Shown here in pieces: positions 8,483 through 16,315 of a DNA stretch of 64,000 nucleotides. This DNA is from DASUPK01 sp963833375 (lineage in GTDB: Bacteria; Actinomycetota; Thermoleophilia; Solirubrobacterales; 70-9), in NCBI GenBank assembly GCA_963833375.1, contig CAWHXR010000004.1, forward strand, positions 310,001-374,000. Direction: 5' to 3'. The translations under genes were made by a program, and so were the position numbers. The notes under the pieces were generated by a model. The model worked only from the letters and a program-made list of their open reading frames with translations, was not told where the DNA came from and searched no databases. Position 1 is the first letter of the stretch. Each line of letters starts with the position of its first letter.

Positions 8483-8547
8483 TCGCTGGGCGGCGCGATA
8501 GCCGCGAACTCACGAACAGGTCATCGGAAGTCTCTAGAGAAGGAGGG
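8451..8547 (+). promoter_or_regulatory. Predicted leucine-responsive translational attenuator of leuA
   Basis: Three elements: 8451-8461 (Leu codons) can pair with 8537-8547 (leuA Shine-Dalgarno) through 9 Watson-Crick plus 2 G-U pairs. A hairpin CTCCCCC/GGGGGAG lies at 8462-8479. A second hairpin GCGGC/GCCGC lies at 8490-8505. A ribosome stalled on Leu codons when leucine is scarce would cover the anti-Shine-Dalgarno tract and free the leuA start. With leucine plentiful the ribosome finishes the ORF and the tract can sequester it. Pairing is seen in the sequence; the mechanism is inferred. Confidence 0.6.
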
Positions 8548-8552
8548 AAGTC

Positions 8553-10163
8553 ATGAGTGAGGTTGTTGGCGACGGAGTGGCACCGGTCTCCGACGAGAAC
8601 CGAGTCCACATCTTCGATACGACCCTGCGCGACGGCGAGCAGTCCCCTGGCATCTCGCTGAACACGCAGGAGAAGGTCGAGATCGCGCAGCAGCTCGCCC
8701 GGCTCGGCGTCGACGTGATCGAGGCCGGCTTCCCGATCACCTCGCCCGGCGACTTCGAGGCCGTCGAGTCGATCGCGCACAACGTGCAGGGGCCCGTGAT
8801 CTGCGGCCTCGCCCGGACGCACAAGGCGGACATCGACGCCGCCTGGAACGCGATCAAGGGCTCCGATCGGCCGAGGATCCACACCTTCATTTCGACCTCC
8901 GACATCCACATCGAGCACCAGCTCCAGACGACCCGCGAGGACGTCAAGGGGCAGGCGAAGGCCGCCGTAGCCCTGGCCAAGTCCTACACAGACGACGTCG
9001 AGTTCTCTCCCATGGACGCGACGCGCGCGGACATCGAGTTCACGGCCGAGGTCTGCGAGATCGCCGTCGCCGAGGGAGCGAACGTGATCAACGTCCCGGA
9101 CACGGTCGGCTACACGACGCCCGACGAGTACGCCGCCTACTTCCGCCGCCTCTACGAGCTGGTCCCGGGACTGGACGAGGTCGAGGTCTCCGTCCACTGC
9201 CACGACGACCTCGGGCTGGCCGTGGCCAACTCCTTCGCCGGCCTCGTCGCCGGCGCCCGCCAGGTGGAATGTGCCGTCAACGGCATCGGGGAGCGCGCCG
9301 GGAACTGCTCGCTGGAGGAGATCGTGATGCTCCTCCGGACGCGCCGTGACGCGCACGGCCTGGATACCGGGATCGATGCCCGCGAGCTGGCTCGCACCAG
9401 CCGCTTGATCTCGCGTCTCACGGGCTACTCCGTCCCGCCGAACAAGGCGGTCGTGGGCCGGAACGCCTTCGCCCACGAGTCCGGCATCCACCAGGACGGG
9501 GTGCTCAAGGAGCGCTCCACCTACGAGATCATGGACGCGACCGAGGTGGGCCTCGAGTCCAACTCGATCGTGCTGGGCAAGCACTCCGGCCGCCACGCGC
9601 TTCAGGACGCGCTGCAGCAGCTCGGCTTCAAGGTCGAGGGCGGTGCCCTGAACCAGGCGTTCAAGCGCTTCAAGGAGATCGCGGACAAGAAGAAGCAGGT
9701 CACCTCGCTCGACCTGGAGGCGATCGTCTCCGACGAGATGCGCGAGAGCGCCGAGGCTTACAACCTGGGCTGGTTCGAGATCGAGGCCGGCTCCGACCGC
9801 GCCCCCGCGGCGAGGGTGTGCGTCGTCCTGCCGAGCGGAGAGGAGTCTGTCGCGCAGGCGTCCGGCGACGGTCCCGTCGACGCGATCTTCGGCGCGATTC
9901 GCGAGGCGACGGGAACCGGCGCCGAGCTCCAGCGCTACGAGGTCGAGGCCGTCACCGGCGGCACTGACGCGCTGGGCGAGGTGAGCGTCTCGGTCCGCGC
10001 CAACGGCCGGCTGGCCAGCGGTCAGGGCGTGGCCACGGACATCCTCGAGGCCTCGGCCCGCGCCTTCGTCCGGGCGATCTCGAACGCCCTGGAGGGCGTC
10101 GCCATCCGCGAGGCCGAGGAGGCCACCGCCGGCGCCGCCGTGGAGCGCACGCCGGGTCCGTAG
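8553..10163 (+). CDS. leuA: 2-isopropylmalate synthase
   Basis: 536 residues, strong ribosome site GAGAAGGAGGG before the ATG. LeuA condenses acetyl-CoA with 2-ketoisovalerate, the committed step of leucine synthesis. The N-terminal TIM barrel begins with FDTTLRDGEQSPGISLN (metal-binding Asp and catalytic Arg/Asp), followed by HCHDDLGLAVANS with the metal His residues and NGIGERAGNCSLEE. The C-terminal regulatory domain (about 390-515) is the leucine-binding LeuA dimer domain, including GDGPVDAIFGAI. This is the short bacterial type (near 520 residues). Expression is probably controlled by the upstream Leu leader peptide. Confidence 0.97.
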   Translation: MSEVVGDGVAPVSDENRVHIFDTTLRDGEQSPGISLNTQEKVEIAQQLARLGVDVIEAGFPITSPGDFEAVESIAHNVQGPVICGLARTHKADIDAAWNAIKGSDRPRIHTFISTSDIHIEHQLQTTREDVKGQAKAAVALAKSYTDDVEFSPMDATRADIEFTAEVCEIAVAEGANVINVPDTVGYTTPDEYAAYFRRLYELVPGLDEVEVSVHCHDDLGLAVANSFAGLVAGARQVECAVNGIGERAGNCSLEEIVMLLRTRRDAHGLDTGIDARELARTSRLISRLTGYSVPPNKAVVGRNAFAHESGIHQDGVLKERSTYEIMDATEVGLESNSIVLGKHSGRHALQDALQQLGFKVEGGALNQAFKRFKEIADKKKQVTSLDLEAIVSDEMRESAEAYNLGWFEIEAGSDRAPAARVCVVLPSGEESVAQASGDGPVDAIFGAIREATGTGAELQRYEVEAVTGGTDALGEVSVSVRANGRLASGQGVATDILEASARAFVRAISNALEGVAIREAEEATAGAAVERTPGP

Positions 10164-10176
10164 TCGGGCAACTGCT

Positions 10177-10629
10177 GTGAAGCTGCCCCCGGCGCCACAG
10201 GCTCGCTCCCCGTTCTGGTGGTTCTGGGAGCGGTTCACCGACTTCCACACGGTCGTCTACAAGGCGAGCCACGGACGGATCGGGGGAACCGCCTACGGAG
10301 CTCCGGTCGTCCTGATCGAATCGCTGGGACGGAAGAGCGGCCAGCGGCGCACGCACCCGCTGATCTGCCGCGAGGTCGACGGGAACCTCGTGATCGTCGC
10401 CTCGAAGGGCGGGATCGACCGCCACCCGGCCTGGTACCTGAACCTGAAGGCGAACCCCGAGACCACAGCCTGGTGGCAGGGCAAGAAGCGGCGCGTTCGC
10501 GCCCGCGACGCCACGGATGACGAGCGTGAGCGGCTCTGGCCGATGATGGTCGAGGTTTATCCGCCGTACGAGAGCTACCAGCGGCGAACGGACCGAAGGA
10601 TTCCCGTGGTGGTCCTCGAACCGGCCTGA
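10177..10629 (+). CDS. F420-dependent (Ddn-type) nitroreductase-family protein
   Basis: 150 residues, GTG start 13 bp after leuA. Sequence blocks IGGTAYGAPVVLIESLGRKSGQRRTHPLI and VIVASKGGIDRHPAWYLNLKANPET are characteristic of the split-barrel deazaflavin (F420)-dependent Ddn/FDOR-B family. The GRKSG and ASKGG segments contact the F420 phosphate and the deazaflavin. These enzymes reduce quinones and other small electron acceptors with F420H2. The native substrate cannot be told. Its presence implies that the host makes coenzyme F420, consistent with an actinobacterium. Confidence 0.85.
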   Translation: MKLPPAPQARSPFWWFWERFTDFHTVVYKASHGRIGGTAYGAPVVLIESLGRKSGQRRTHPLICREVDGNLVIVASKGGIDRHPAWYLNLKANPETTAWWQGKKRRVRARDATDDERERLWPMMVEVYPPYESYQRRTDRRIPVVVLEPA

Positions 10630-10632
10630 TCG

Positions 10633-10646
10633 CATACGTTCGTATG
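10633..10646. promoter_or_regulatory. Palindromic operator candidate before the XRE-cupin regulator
   Basis: CATACG (10633-10638), TT, CGTATG (10641-10646) is a perfect 6-2-6 palindrome lying 19 bp before the ATG at 10665. Its position just ahead of a helix-turn-helix gene suggests autoregulation. A -10-like TAACGT follows at 10650-10655, so the mRNA may be nearly leaderless. Confidence 0.5.
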
Positions 10647-10664
10647 TGATAACGTACGGCGCGG

Positions 10665-11276
10665 ATGGCCCCCGCGATCCACACCAAGAGCCCGACCGAC
10701 CCCGCCGTCTCCGCCCACGGAGCGGTCGGATCCCGCGTCAAGAGCCTGCGCGAGGCGATGGACCTCTCGCTGCGCGACCTGGCGGAGCGCAGCGGCGTCA
10801 GCGCCCCGATGCTCTCGCAGGTCGAGCGCGGGGACACGAGCCCGACGCTCGCGGTTGCCCAGAAGATCGCCAGCGGCCTCGACCTGACCCTCTCGCAGCT
10901 GCTCCGCCTCGACGAGGGCCGACACGTCGTCGTCGTCCGCGCCGGTGACCGGCGCACCCGGCGCCGCCGCGGCCACAGGGTGGAGGAGCTGACCCCGCCT
11001 CTGCCCGGCCAGCGCGCCGACGTCTCCGTGCACACGCTGGCCCCGGGCGCCGCGACCGGCGGCCCGGACGACCCCCCGATGCACGAACCGGGCAGCCGAG
11101 AGACCGCCGTGGTCCTCGAGGGAGCCGTGGAGCTCTTCATCGACGGGCAGCGGCACGAGCTCACCGACGGCGACAGCGTCACCTTCGACGCCGATCTGCC
11201 GCACCATTTCGAGAACAATGGCTTGTCCGAGGCCCGGCTGATCGCGGTCGTCGCCGCCGGGCTGAGGCGAGGCTAG
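10665..11276 (+). CDS. XRE-family transcriptional regulator with C-terminal cupin sensor domain
   Basis: 203 residues. The N-terminal helix-turn-helix (about 18-72) reads VKSLREAMDLSLRDLAERSG then LSQVERGDTSPTLAVAQKIA, the classical HTH_3 pattern. The C-terminal cupin (about 115-200) has ETAVVLEGAVELFIDG and HEL-DGDSVTFDADLPHHFEN. This HTH-cupin arrangement is found in ligand-responsive repressors of amine, amino-acid or antibiotic metabolism. Placed between leuA/Ddn and leuC in the same orientation, it may regulate the leu genes or itself through the palindrome at 10633-10646. The ligand is unknown. Confidence 0.88.
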   Translation: MAPAIHTKSPTDPAVSAHGAVGSRVKSLREAMDLSLRDLAERSGVSAPMLSQVERGDTSPTLAVAQKIASGLDLTLSQLLRLDEGRHVVVVRAGDRRTRRRRGHRVEELTPPLPGQRADVSVHTLAPGAATGGPDDPPMHEPGSRETAVVLEGAVELFIDGQRHELTDGDSVTFDADLPHHFENNGLSEARLIAVVAAGLRRG

Positions 11277-11284
11277 GAGGACCG

Positions 11285-12739
11285 ATGGCGAAGAACCTCT
11301 TCGAGAAGATCTGGGAAGCCCACGAGGTCGACGACGACCTGATCTACATCGACCTCCACCTGGTTCACGAGGTGACCTCGCCACAGGCCTTCGACGGGCT
11401 GCGCCTGGCGAGCCGCCCGGTGCGGCGCCCCGACAAGACGCTGGCCACGGCCGACCACAACGTCCCCACCGACGGGACGCCGACCGCCCGCCTGATCGCG
11501 GACGAGCTCTCGCGTGTGCAGGTCGAGGCCCTGGAGCGCAACTGCGAGGAGTTCGGCATCCCGCTCTACTCGCTGGGCTCCGAGCGGCGGGGGATCGTCC
11601 ATGTGATCGGGCCAGAGCTGGGCGTGACCCAGCCCGGGATGACGATCGTCTGCGGCGATTCCCATACCTCGACCCACGGCGCCTTCGGGGCGCTCGCCTT
11701 CGGCATCGGGACGTCCGAGGTCGAGCACGTCCTGGCGACCCAGTGTCTGGTGCAGCGGCGCCCGAAGACGATGCGGATCGACTACCCCGGCGAGCTGGGC
11801 TTCGGTGTCACGGCCAAGGACTTGATTCTGGCGACGATCGGGCGCCTCGGCGTCGGCGGCATGCAGGGCTATGCCGTCGAGTACGCCGGAGAGGCGATCC
11901 GGGCGCTTTCGATGGAGAACCGGATGACGATCTGCAACATGACCATCGAAGGGGGCGGACGCGCCGGCATGGTCGCGCCGGACGAGACCACCTTCGAGTA
12001 CATCCGAGGGCGCCCCGGGGCCCCGGAGGACTTCGAGGCCGCGCTGGAGCGCTGGCGTCGGCTGCCGAGCGACGAGGGCGCCGCCTTCGACTCCGAGGTG
12101 GCCCTCGACGCTGCCGCGATCTCGCCGATGGTCACCTGGGGGACGACGCCGGGCATGGTGGTCCAGGTCACCGACCAGGTCCCGGATCCCTCCCGGATGG
12201 ACTCGCCGGCGGACCGCGAGGCCGCCGAGCGGGCGCTCGCCTACATGGACCTGCAGCCGGGCACGCCGATGACCGACATCCCCCTCGACAGGATCTTCAT
12301 CGGCTCCTGCACGAACTCGCGCATCTCGGACCTGCGGGAAGCGGCGAGCCTGCTCGACGGGCGGAGGATCGCCTCGAGCCTGCGCGGGATGGTCGTCCCC
12401 GGCTCGCAGCAGGTGAAGGCCCGGGCGGAGGAGGAGGGCCTCCATGAGGTCTTCAAGTCCGCGGGCTTCGAGTGGCGGGAGTCAGGCTGCTCGGCCTGCC
12501 TGGGAATGAACCCCGACATCCTCAGCCCCGGCGAGCGCTGCGCCTCGACCTCCAACCGGAACTTCGAGGGGCGGCAGGGGGCCGGCGGGCGCACGCACCT
12601 GGTCAGCCCGAAGATGGCGGCCGCCGCCGCCGTCGAGGGGCGCTTCGTCGACATCAGGGAGTGGGATGCGAGGACATCCGAGCGAAGCGAGGACAACCCG
12701 TCTGCAGCCGAAGGGGGCGATAGCCATCGACCCGATTGA
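11285..12739 (+). CDS. leuC: 3-isopropylmalate dehydratase, large subunit
   Basis: 484 residues, ribosome site AGGAGGA before the ATG. With LeuD it isomerises 2- to 3-isopropylmalate through a [4Fe-4S] cluster. Visible are HLVHEVTSPQAFDGLR, DSHTSTHGAFG, the first cluster cysteine in IGSCTNSRISDLREA, and the C-x-x-C pair in ESGCSACLGMN. The normal family C-terminus (GRFVDIREW, about residue 461) is followed by an unusual polar tail (DARTSERSEDNPS and on) that is encoded by a degenerate PRE element, giving a 74-bp overlap with leuD. The tail is probably dispensable. Confidence 0.97.
   Translation: MAKNLFEKIWEAHEVDDDLIYIDLHLVHEVTSPQAFDGLRLASRPVRRPDKTLATADHNVPTDGTPTARLIADELSRVQVEALERNCEEFGIPLYSLGSERRGIVHVIGPELGVTQPGMTIVCGDSHTSTHGAFGALAFGIGTSEVEHVLATQCLVQRRPKTMRIDYPGELGFGVTAKDLILATIGRLGVGGMQGYAVEYAGEAIRALSMENRMTICNMTIEGGGRAGMVAPDETTFEYIRGRPGAPEDFEAALERWRRLPSDEGAAFDSEVALDAAAISPMVTWGTTPGMVVQVTDQVPDPSRMDSPADREAAERALAYMDLQPGTPMTDIPLDRIFIGSCTNSRISDLREAASLLDGRRIASSLRGMVVPGSQQVKARAEEEGLHEVFKSAGFEWRESGCSACLGMNPDILSPGERCASTSNRNFEGRQGAGGRTHLVSPKMAAAAAVEGRFVDIREWDARTSERSEDNPSAAEGGDSHRPD
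12664..12704 (+). repeat. PRE palindromic element, copy 2 (degenerate)
   Basis: GGATGCGAGG at the left, ACCCGTCTG at the right, with a GAGCGAAGCGAGG centre resembling the long-loop PRE copies at 34459 and 49681. The arms (ACATCC/GGACA) are imperfect. It encodes the extra C-terminal residues of LeuC and contains the only plausible ATG of leuD (12666). Confidence 0.55.
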
Positions 12740-13289
12740 AATCATCGAGGGCCGTGTCGCGGTCCTGGACCGGTCCGACGTCGACACCGACCAGATCATC
12801 CCCAAGCAGTTCCTGAAGAGGATCGAGCGCACCGGCTTCGGGGAGTTCCTCTTCTACGACTGGTTCCGATCGGGGGAGATCGAGCTGGAGGCGCACCCGA
12901 TCCTGGTCACCGGGCGCAACTTCGGCTCGGGGTCCTCGCGGGAACACGCCGTCTGGGCGCTCAAGGACTACGGCTTCGACGCCGTGATCGCACCCTCGTT
13001 CTCGGACATCTTCTTCAGCAACTGCACGAAGAACGGCCTGCTGCCGGTCGTGCTCGACGAGGCGCACTGCCGCGCAGTCGCCGCCGCCGGCGAGGCCCGG
13101 ATCGATCTCGACGACCAGACCGTCAACTGCGCCGACGGGGTCTTCAAGTTCGAGATCGACGAGGAGATCAAGCACCGCCTGATCAACGGCCTGGACGACG
13201 TCGCGATGACCCTGCAGCGCGCCGACGCGATCGACGAGTTCGAGGCTGCCGGCCGAGCCGACCCCGGGCCGGTGACGACGACGCTGTGA
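12666..13289 (+). CDS. leuD: 3-isopropylmalate dehydratase, small subunit
   Basis: 207 residues from ATG 12666, which lies within the PRE-like repeat at the end of leuC. Homology to LeuD begins only about residue 22 (IEIIEGRVAVLDRSDVDT), and no standard start codon exists nearer. The first 20 residues therefore look repeat-derived unless a rare codon is used. Signatures are DVDTDQIIPKQFLKR and GRNFGSGSSREHAVWAL, the swivel domain that closes over the LeuC active site. It overlaps leuC by 74 bp and the next gene by 4 bp, so translation is probably coupled. Confidence 0.95.
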   Translation: MRGHPSEARTTRLQPKGAIAIDPIEIIEGRVAVLDRSDVDTDQIIPKQFLKRIERTGFGEFLFYDWFRSGEIELEAHPILVTGRNFGSGSSREHAVWALKDYGFDAVIAPSFSDIFFSNCTKNGLLPVVLDEAHCRAVAAAGEARIDLDDQTVNCADGVFKFEIDEEIKHRLINGLDDVAMTLQRADAIDEFEAAGRADPGPVTTTL

Positions 13290-14092
13290 GCGGCCCCCGC
13301 TCCATGAACAGCGGCCCGCGCGAGTGGGACGCGAAGACCTACGACCAGATCTCGGACCCGCAGTACGAGTGGGGCCTGGAGGTCCTGGACCGCCTCGCGC
13401 CCGGCGCGGCCGAGACCGTGATCGACGCCGGCTGCGGCTCGGGCCGGGTGACCGAGCGGTTGCTCGAACGCCTGCCCGACGGGCGGGCCATCGGCGTCGA
13501 TGGGTCGGCCGAGATGATCAAAGTCGCCGGCGAGCGCTTTGAGGGCGACGACCGTGTCAGGCTGATCGTCTCCGACCTCCTGGAGCTGACGCCCGAGCTG
13601 CTCGAGCGGAACGGTGCCCCGAGCGCGGTCGATGCCGTGTTCTCGACGGCGACCTTTCACTGGATCACCGACCACGACCTCCTCTTCTCGAGGATCCATT
13701 CGGTGCTGAGGCCGGGCGGCCGCCTGGTCGCCCAGTGCGGGGGAGAGGGAAACGTCGCCGAGCACGCCCAGGCGATCGCGACGGTGGCGACGCGACCGGA
13801 GTACATGAGCCACTTCGAAGGCATGACGATCCTCTGGAACTTCGCCTCGCCCGGGGAGACCGAGGAGAGGCTCCGCCGCGCGGGCTTCGACGAGGTCTCC
13901 TGCTGGCTCGAGGACAAGCCGGTCCAGCCGGAGAACCCCTTCGAGTTCACCACCACGGTCACCATGGGACCGCATCTCTCCCGACTGCCGGAGGAGAAGC
14001 GGAGGCCCTTCGCAAAGGCGGTGCTCGAGCTCTCCCCGGACCCGCTCGTCCTGAACTACGTCCGCCTCAACATCGAAGCCGGCCGTGCCTAG
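13286..14092 (+). CDS. SAM-dependent methyltransferase, trans-aconitate methyltransferase-like
   Basis: 268 residues, GTG start overlapping leuD by 4 bp; its end overlaps leuB by 8 bp. Class I methyltransferase fold: motif I VIDAGCGSGRVTERLLERLP (about 50-70), the acidic residue after strand 2 in AIGVDGS, and ATFHWITDHDLLFSRIHSVLRPGG after motif II. The overall layout resembles Tam-type enzymes that methylate carboxylates such as trans-aconitate. Being tightly sandwiched between leuD and leuB, it may methylate a leucine-pathway dicarboxylate (3-isopropylmalate or isopropylmaleate). That substrate is an inference from context. Confidence 0.85.
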   Translation: MSGPRSMNSGPREWDAKTYDQISDPQYEWGLEVLDRLAPGAAETVIDAGCGSGRVTERLLERLPDGRAIGVDGSAEMIKVAGERFEGDDRVRLIVSDLLELTPELLERNGAPSAVDAVFSTATFHWITDHDLLFSRIHSVLRPGGRLVAQCGGEGNVAEHAQAIATVATRPEYMSHFEGMTILWNFASPGETEERLRRAGFDEVSCWLEDKPVQPENPFEFTTTVTMGPHLSRLPEEKRRPFAKAVLELSPDPLVLNYVRLNIEAGRA

Positions 14093-15128
14093 CATCGCGC
14101 TCCTGCCCGGCGACGGGATCGGCCCCGAGATCGGCGCCGCCGCCACCCGGGTCCTGGCCGAGCTCGGTGACTTCGAGGTCAGCGAGCACCTGATCGGCGG
14201 GGCCTCGATCGACGAGCATGGAACCGCACTCACCGACGAGGTCCTCGAGGCATGCCGGGCGGCCGATGCCGTCCTGCTCTGCGCCGTCGGCGGCCCCAAA
14301 TGGGACACGACGGATCCGGAGAAGCCGCGGCCGGAGCAGGGGCTGCTCGGGCTTCGCAAGGGCCTCGGGCTGTTCGCCAACCTGAGGCCGGTGCGGCCCA
14401 GCGAGGCGCTCCTCGATGCCAGCCCGCTGCGCCGCGACCGGATCGAGGGCACCGACCTGCTGGTCGTCCGCGAGCTCACCGGGGGGATCTACTTCGGCGA
14501 TTCCGGCCGCGACGGCGATCACGCCCATGATGACTGCGCCTACACGGCCCAGGAGATCGAGCGCATCGCCCGGGTGGCGTTCGAGGCGGCCGGCGAGCGA
14601 CGCGGCCGGGTGACCTCGGTCGACAAGGCGAACGTGCTGGAGACCTCGCGTCTCTGGCGCGAGACCGTCACGAACCTCGCCCCCGAGTACGGGGGCGTCC
14701 GGCTCGACCACCTGCTGGTCGACAACGCCGCCATGCAGCTGGTCTCGCGGCCGTCGGAGTTCGACGTGATCGTCACCGAGAACCTGTTCGGCGACATCCT
14801 CAGCGACGAGGCCGCGATGCTCACCGGGTCACTCGGGATGCTGCCCTCGGCGAGCCTGGGCGAGGGGGGGCCCGGCCTGTACGAGCCGGTGCACGGGTCG
14901 GCGCCCGACATCGCGGGCACGGGCAAGGCGAACCCGCTCGCGACCCTGCTCTCGGTGGCGATGATGCTGCGCTACGGCCTCGGCATGAACGAGGAGGCCG
15001 ATCGGCTCGACGGAGCCGTCGACGCGGCGCTCGCCCAGGGTCTTCGCACGCCCGACCTGGCCGCGGGTGACGGCACACGCGAGGTCGGAACGGAGGAGAT
15101 GACCGAGGCGGTGATCGCCGCCCTCTAG
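14085..15128 (+). CDS. leuB: 3-isopropylmalate dehydrogenase
   Basis: 347 residues, GTG start overlapping the methyltransferase gene. LeuB oxidatively decarboxylates 3-isopropylmalate to 2-ketoisocaproate with NAD+. Signatures: LLPGDGIGPEI at the N-terminus, LRPVRPSEALLDASPLR, VVRELTGGIYFGDSGR (substrate-binding Arg), VDKANVLETSRLWRE (catalytic Lys), DNAAMQLV (metal Asp region), and FGDILSDEAAMLTGSLG with EPVHGSAPDIAG for cofactor binding. Full length for the family. Part of the leuC-leuD-methyltransferase-leuB overlapping unit. Confidence 0.97.
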   Translation: MPSIALLPGDGIGPEIGAAATRVLAELGDFEVSEHLIGGASIDEHGTALTDEVLEACRAADAVLLCAVGGPKWDTTDPEKPRPEQGLLGLRKGLGLFANLRPVRPSEALLDASPLRRDRIEGTDLLVVRELTGGIYFGDSGRDGDHAHDDCAYTAQEIERIARVAFEAAGERRGRVTSVDKANVLETSRLWRETVTNLAPEYGGVRLDHLLVDNAAMQLVSRPSEFDVIVTENLFGDILSDEAAMLTGSLGMLPSASLGEGGPGLYEPVHGSAPDIAGTGKANPLATLLSVAMMLRYGLGMNEEADRLDGAVDAALAQGLRTPDLAAGDGTREVGTEEMTEAVIAAL

Positions 15129-15179
15129 GCAAGGGATTCCTTGCCGGGCGCGGTGCCCATCGGTCATACTGACCGATTC

Positions 15180-16181
15180 GTGGAGAAGGCTGAGCTCATC
15201 TGGAAGAACGGCGAGTTCGTCCCCTGGGACGAGGCGAAGGTGCACGTGCTCACGCACGGACTGCACTACGGCACGGGCGTCTTCGAGGGGATCCGCTGCT
15301 ACGACACCGAGATCGGGCCGGCGATCTTCCGCCACCAGGACCATCTCGACCGTCTCGCCAAATCGGCCGAGCTCTACTACCTGCCGCTCGAGCACTCTCT
15401 CGAGGAGATCCGCGACGCCACGAAGGAGCTGATCCGCCGCAACGGGCTGCGCAGCTGCTACATCCGCCCGCTCGCGTTCCGCGGGTATGGCGAGATGGGC
15501 CTCTATGCGAAGAGCGCACCGGTCGACGTGATCATCGCCGTCTGGCCCTGGGGCGCCTACCTCGGTGAGGAGGGCAAGAACAACGGCGTGCGCGCCAAGG
15601 TCTCCTCCTGGCGCCGTATCTCGCCCGCCGGGCTGATCCCGCACGCGAAGGCCTCGGGCCAATACCTCAACTCCATCCTCGCCAAGACCGAGAGCGCCAA
15701 CGCCGGCTACGACGAGGCGATCCTGCTCGACGAGCGCGGCTTCGTCTGCGAGGGCTCCGGCGAGAACATCTACCTCGTCCGCGACGGCGAGATCGTCACC
15801 CCGGGGCACAGCTCCTCCATCCTCGACGGGATCAATCGCAAGTCGGTGATCCAGATCGCGCGCGACCTCGGCTACACCGTCATCGAGCGCGACATCGCGC
15901 GGGCGGAGCTCTACGTCGCGGAGGAGGTCTTCCTCACAGGCACCGCCGCGGAGCTGGTCCCGGTGCGCGAGATCGACGACCACGACCTGGGTCAGCCCGG
16001 GGAGATCACGCGCGTGATCCAGGGCAAGTTCGATGACGCGCTCCACGGCCGACTTCAGGAATACCGCGAGTGGCTCGACCCGGTGGGTGAGCCCACCGGT
16101 GTCCCGCCGCGTGAACCCACGCCTGCAGAGGTCGAAGCCGAGGAGGTCGGCGAACCCGCCTCCGGTACATTGGGTTCCTGA
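15180..16181 (+). CDS. ilvE: Branched-chain amino acid aminotransferase
   Basis: About 333 residues from the GTG at 15180. In-frame upstream starts at 15141 (TTG) and 15153 (GTG) would add 9-13 residues that do not look conserved. Fold-type IV PLP enzyme that makes leucine, isoleucine and valine from their keto acids with glutamate. Signatures: HVLTHGLHYGTGVFEGIRCY near the N-terminus, the PLP lysine in AKASGQYLNSILAKTES, and EGSGENIYLVRDGEIVTP. The C-terminal 30 residues are acidic and Pro-rich and not part of the fold. Located between leuB and cimA as expected for a branched-chain cluster. Confidence 0.95.
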   Translation: MEKAELIWKNGEFVPWDEAKVHVLTHGLHYGTGVFEGIRCYDTEIGPAIFRHQDHLDRLAKSAELYYLPLEHSLEEIRDATKELIRRNGLRSCYIRPLAFRGYGEMGLYAKSAPVDVIIAVWPWGAYLGEEGKNNGVRAKVSSWRRISPAGLIPHAKASGQYLNSILAKTESANAGYDEAILLDERGFVCEGSGENIYLVRDGEIVTPGHSSSILDGINRKSVIQIARDLGYTVIERDIARAELYVAEEVFLTGTAAELVPVREIDDHDLGQPGEITRVIQGKFDDALHGRLQEYREWLDPVGEPTGVPPREPTPAEVEAEEVGEPASGTLGS

Positions 16182-16213
16182 TGCTGCACCGCTTCACAGG
16201 GCGAATTACGGGC

Positions 16214-16274
16214 ACCGCTGCCGCGTAGCGGGCAGCGGTCCTCGCACGGCCCCGTCGGCGGCCCCGGAGCCGCC
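16214..16274 (+). promoter_or_regulatory. Two GC-rich hairpins between ilvE and cimA
   Basis: Hairpin 1: ACCGCTGCC (16214-16222) with GGCAGCGGT (16231-16239), 9 bp, 8-nt loop. Hairpin 2: GGCGGC (16257-16262) with GCCGCC (16269-16274), 6-nt loop. There is no T-run. They could terminate ilvE transcription weakly or form a structured cimA leader. Confidence 0.4.
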
Positions 16275-16315
16275 CTGATGGGGTGTTCATACGCCCACCA
16301 CGAAGGAAGGCAGCG

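Noticed and set aside
16181..16228. Leader peptide for cimA overlapping the ilvE stop (TGATG)
   Set aside because: The 15-residue ORF has one Ile and no run of branched-chain codons, and no ribosome site apart from coupling; hairpins alone do not support attenuation.
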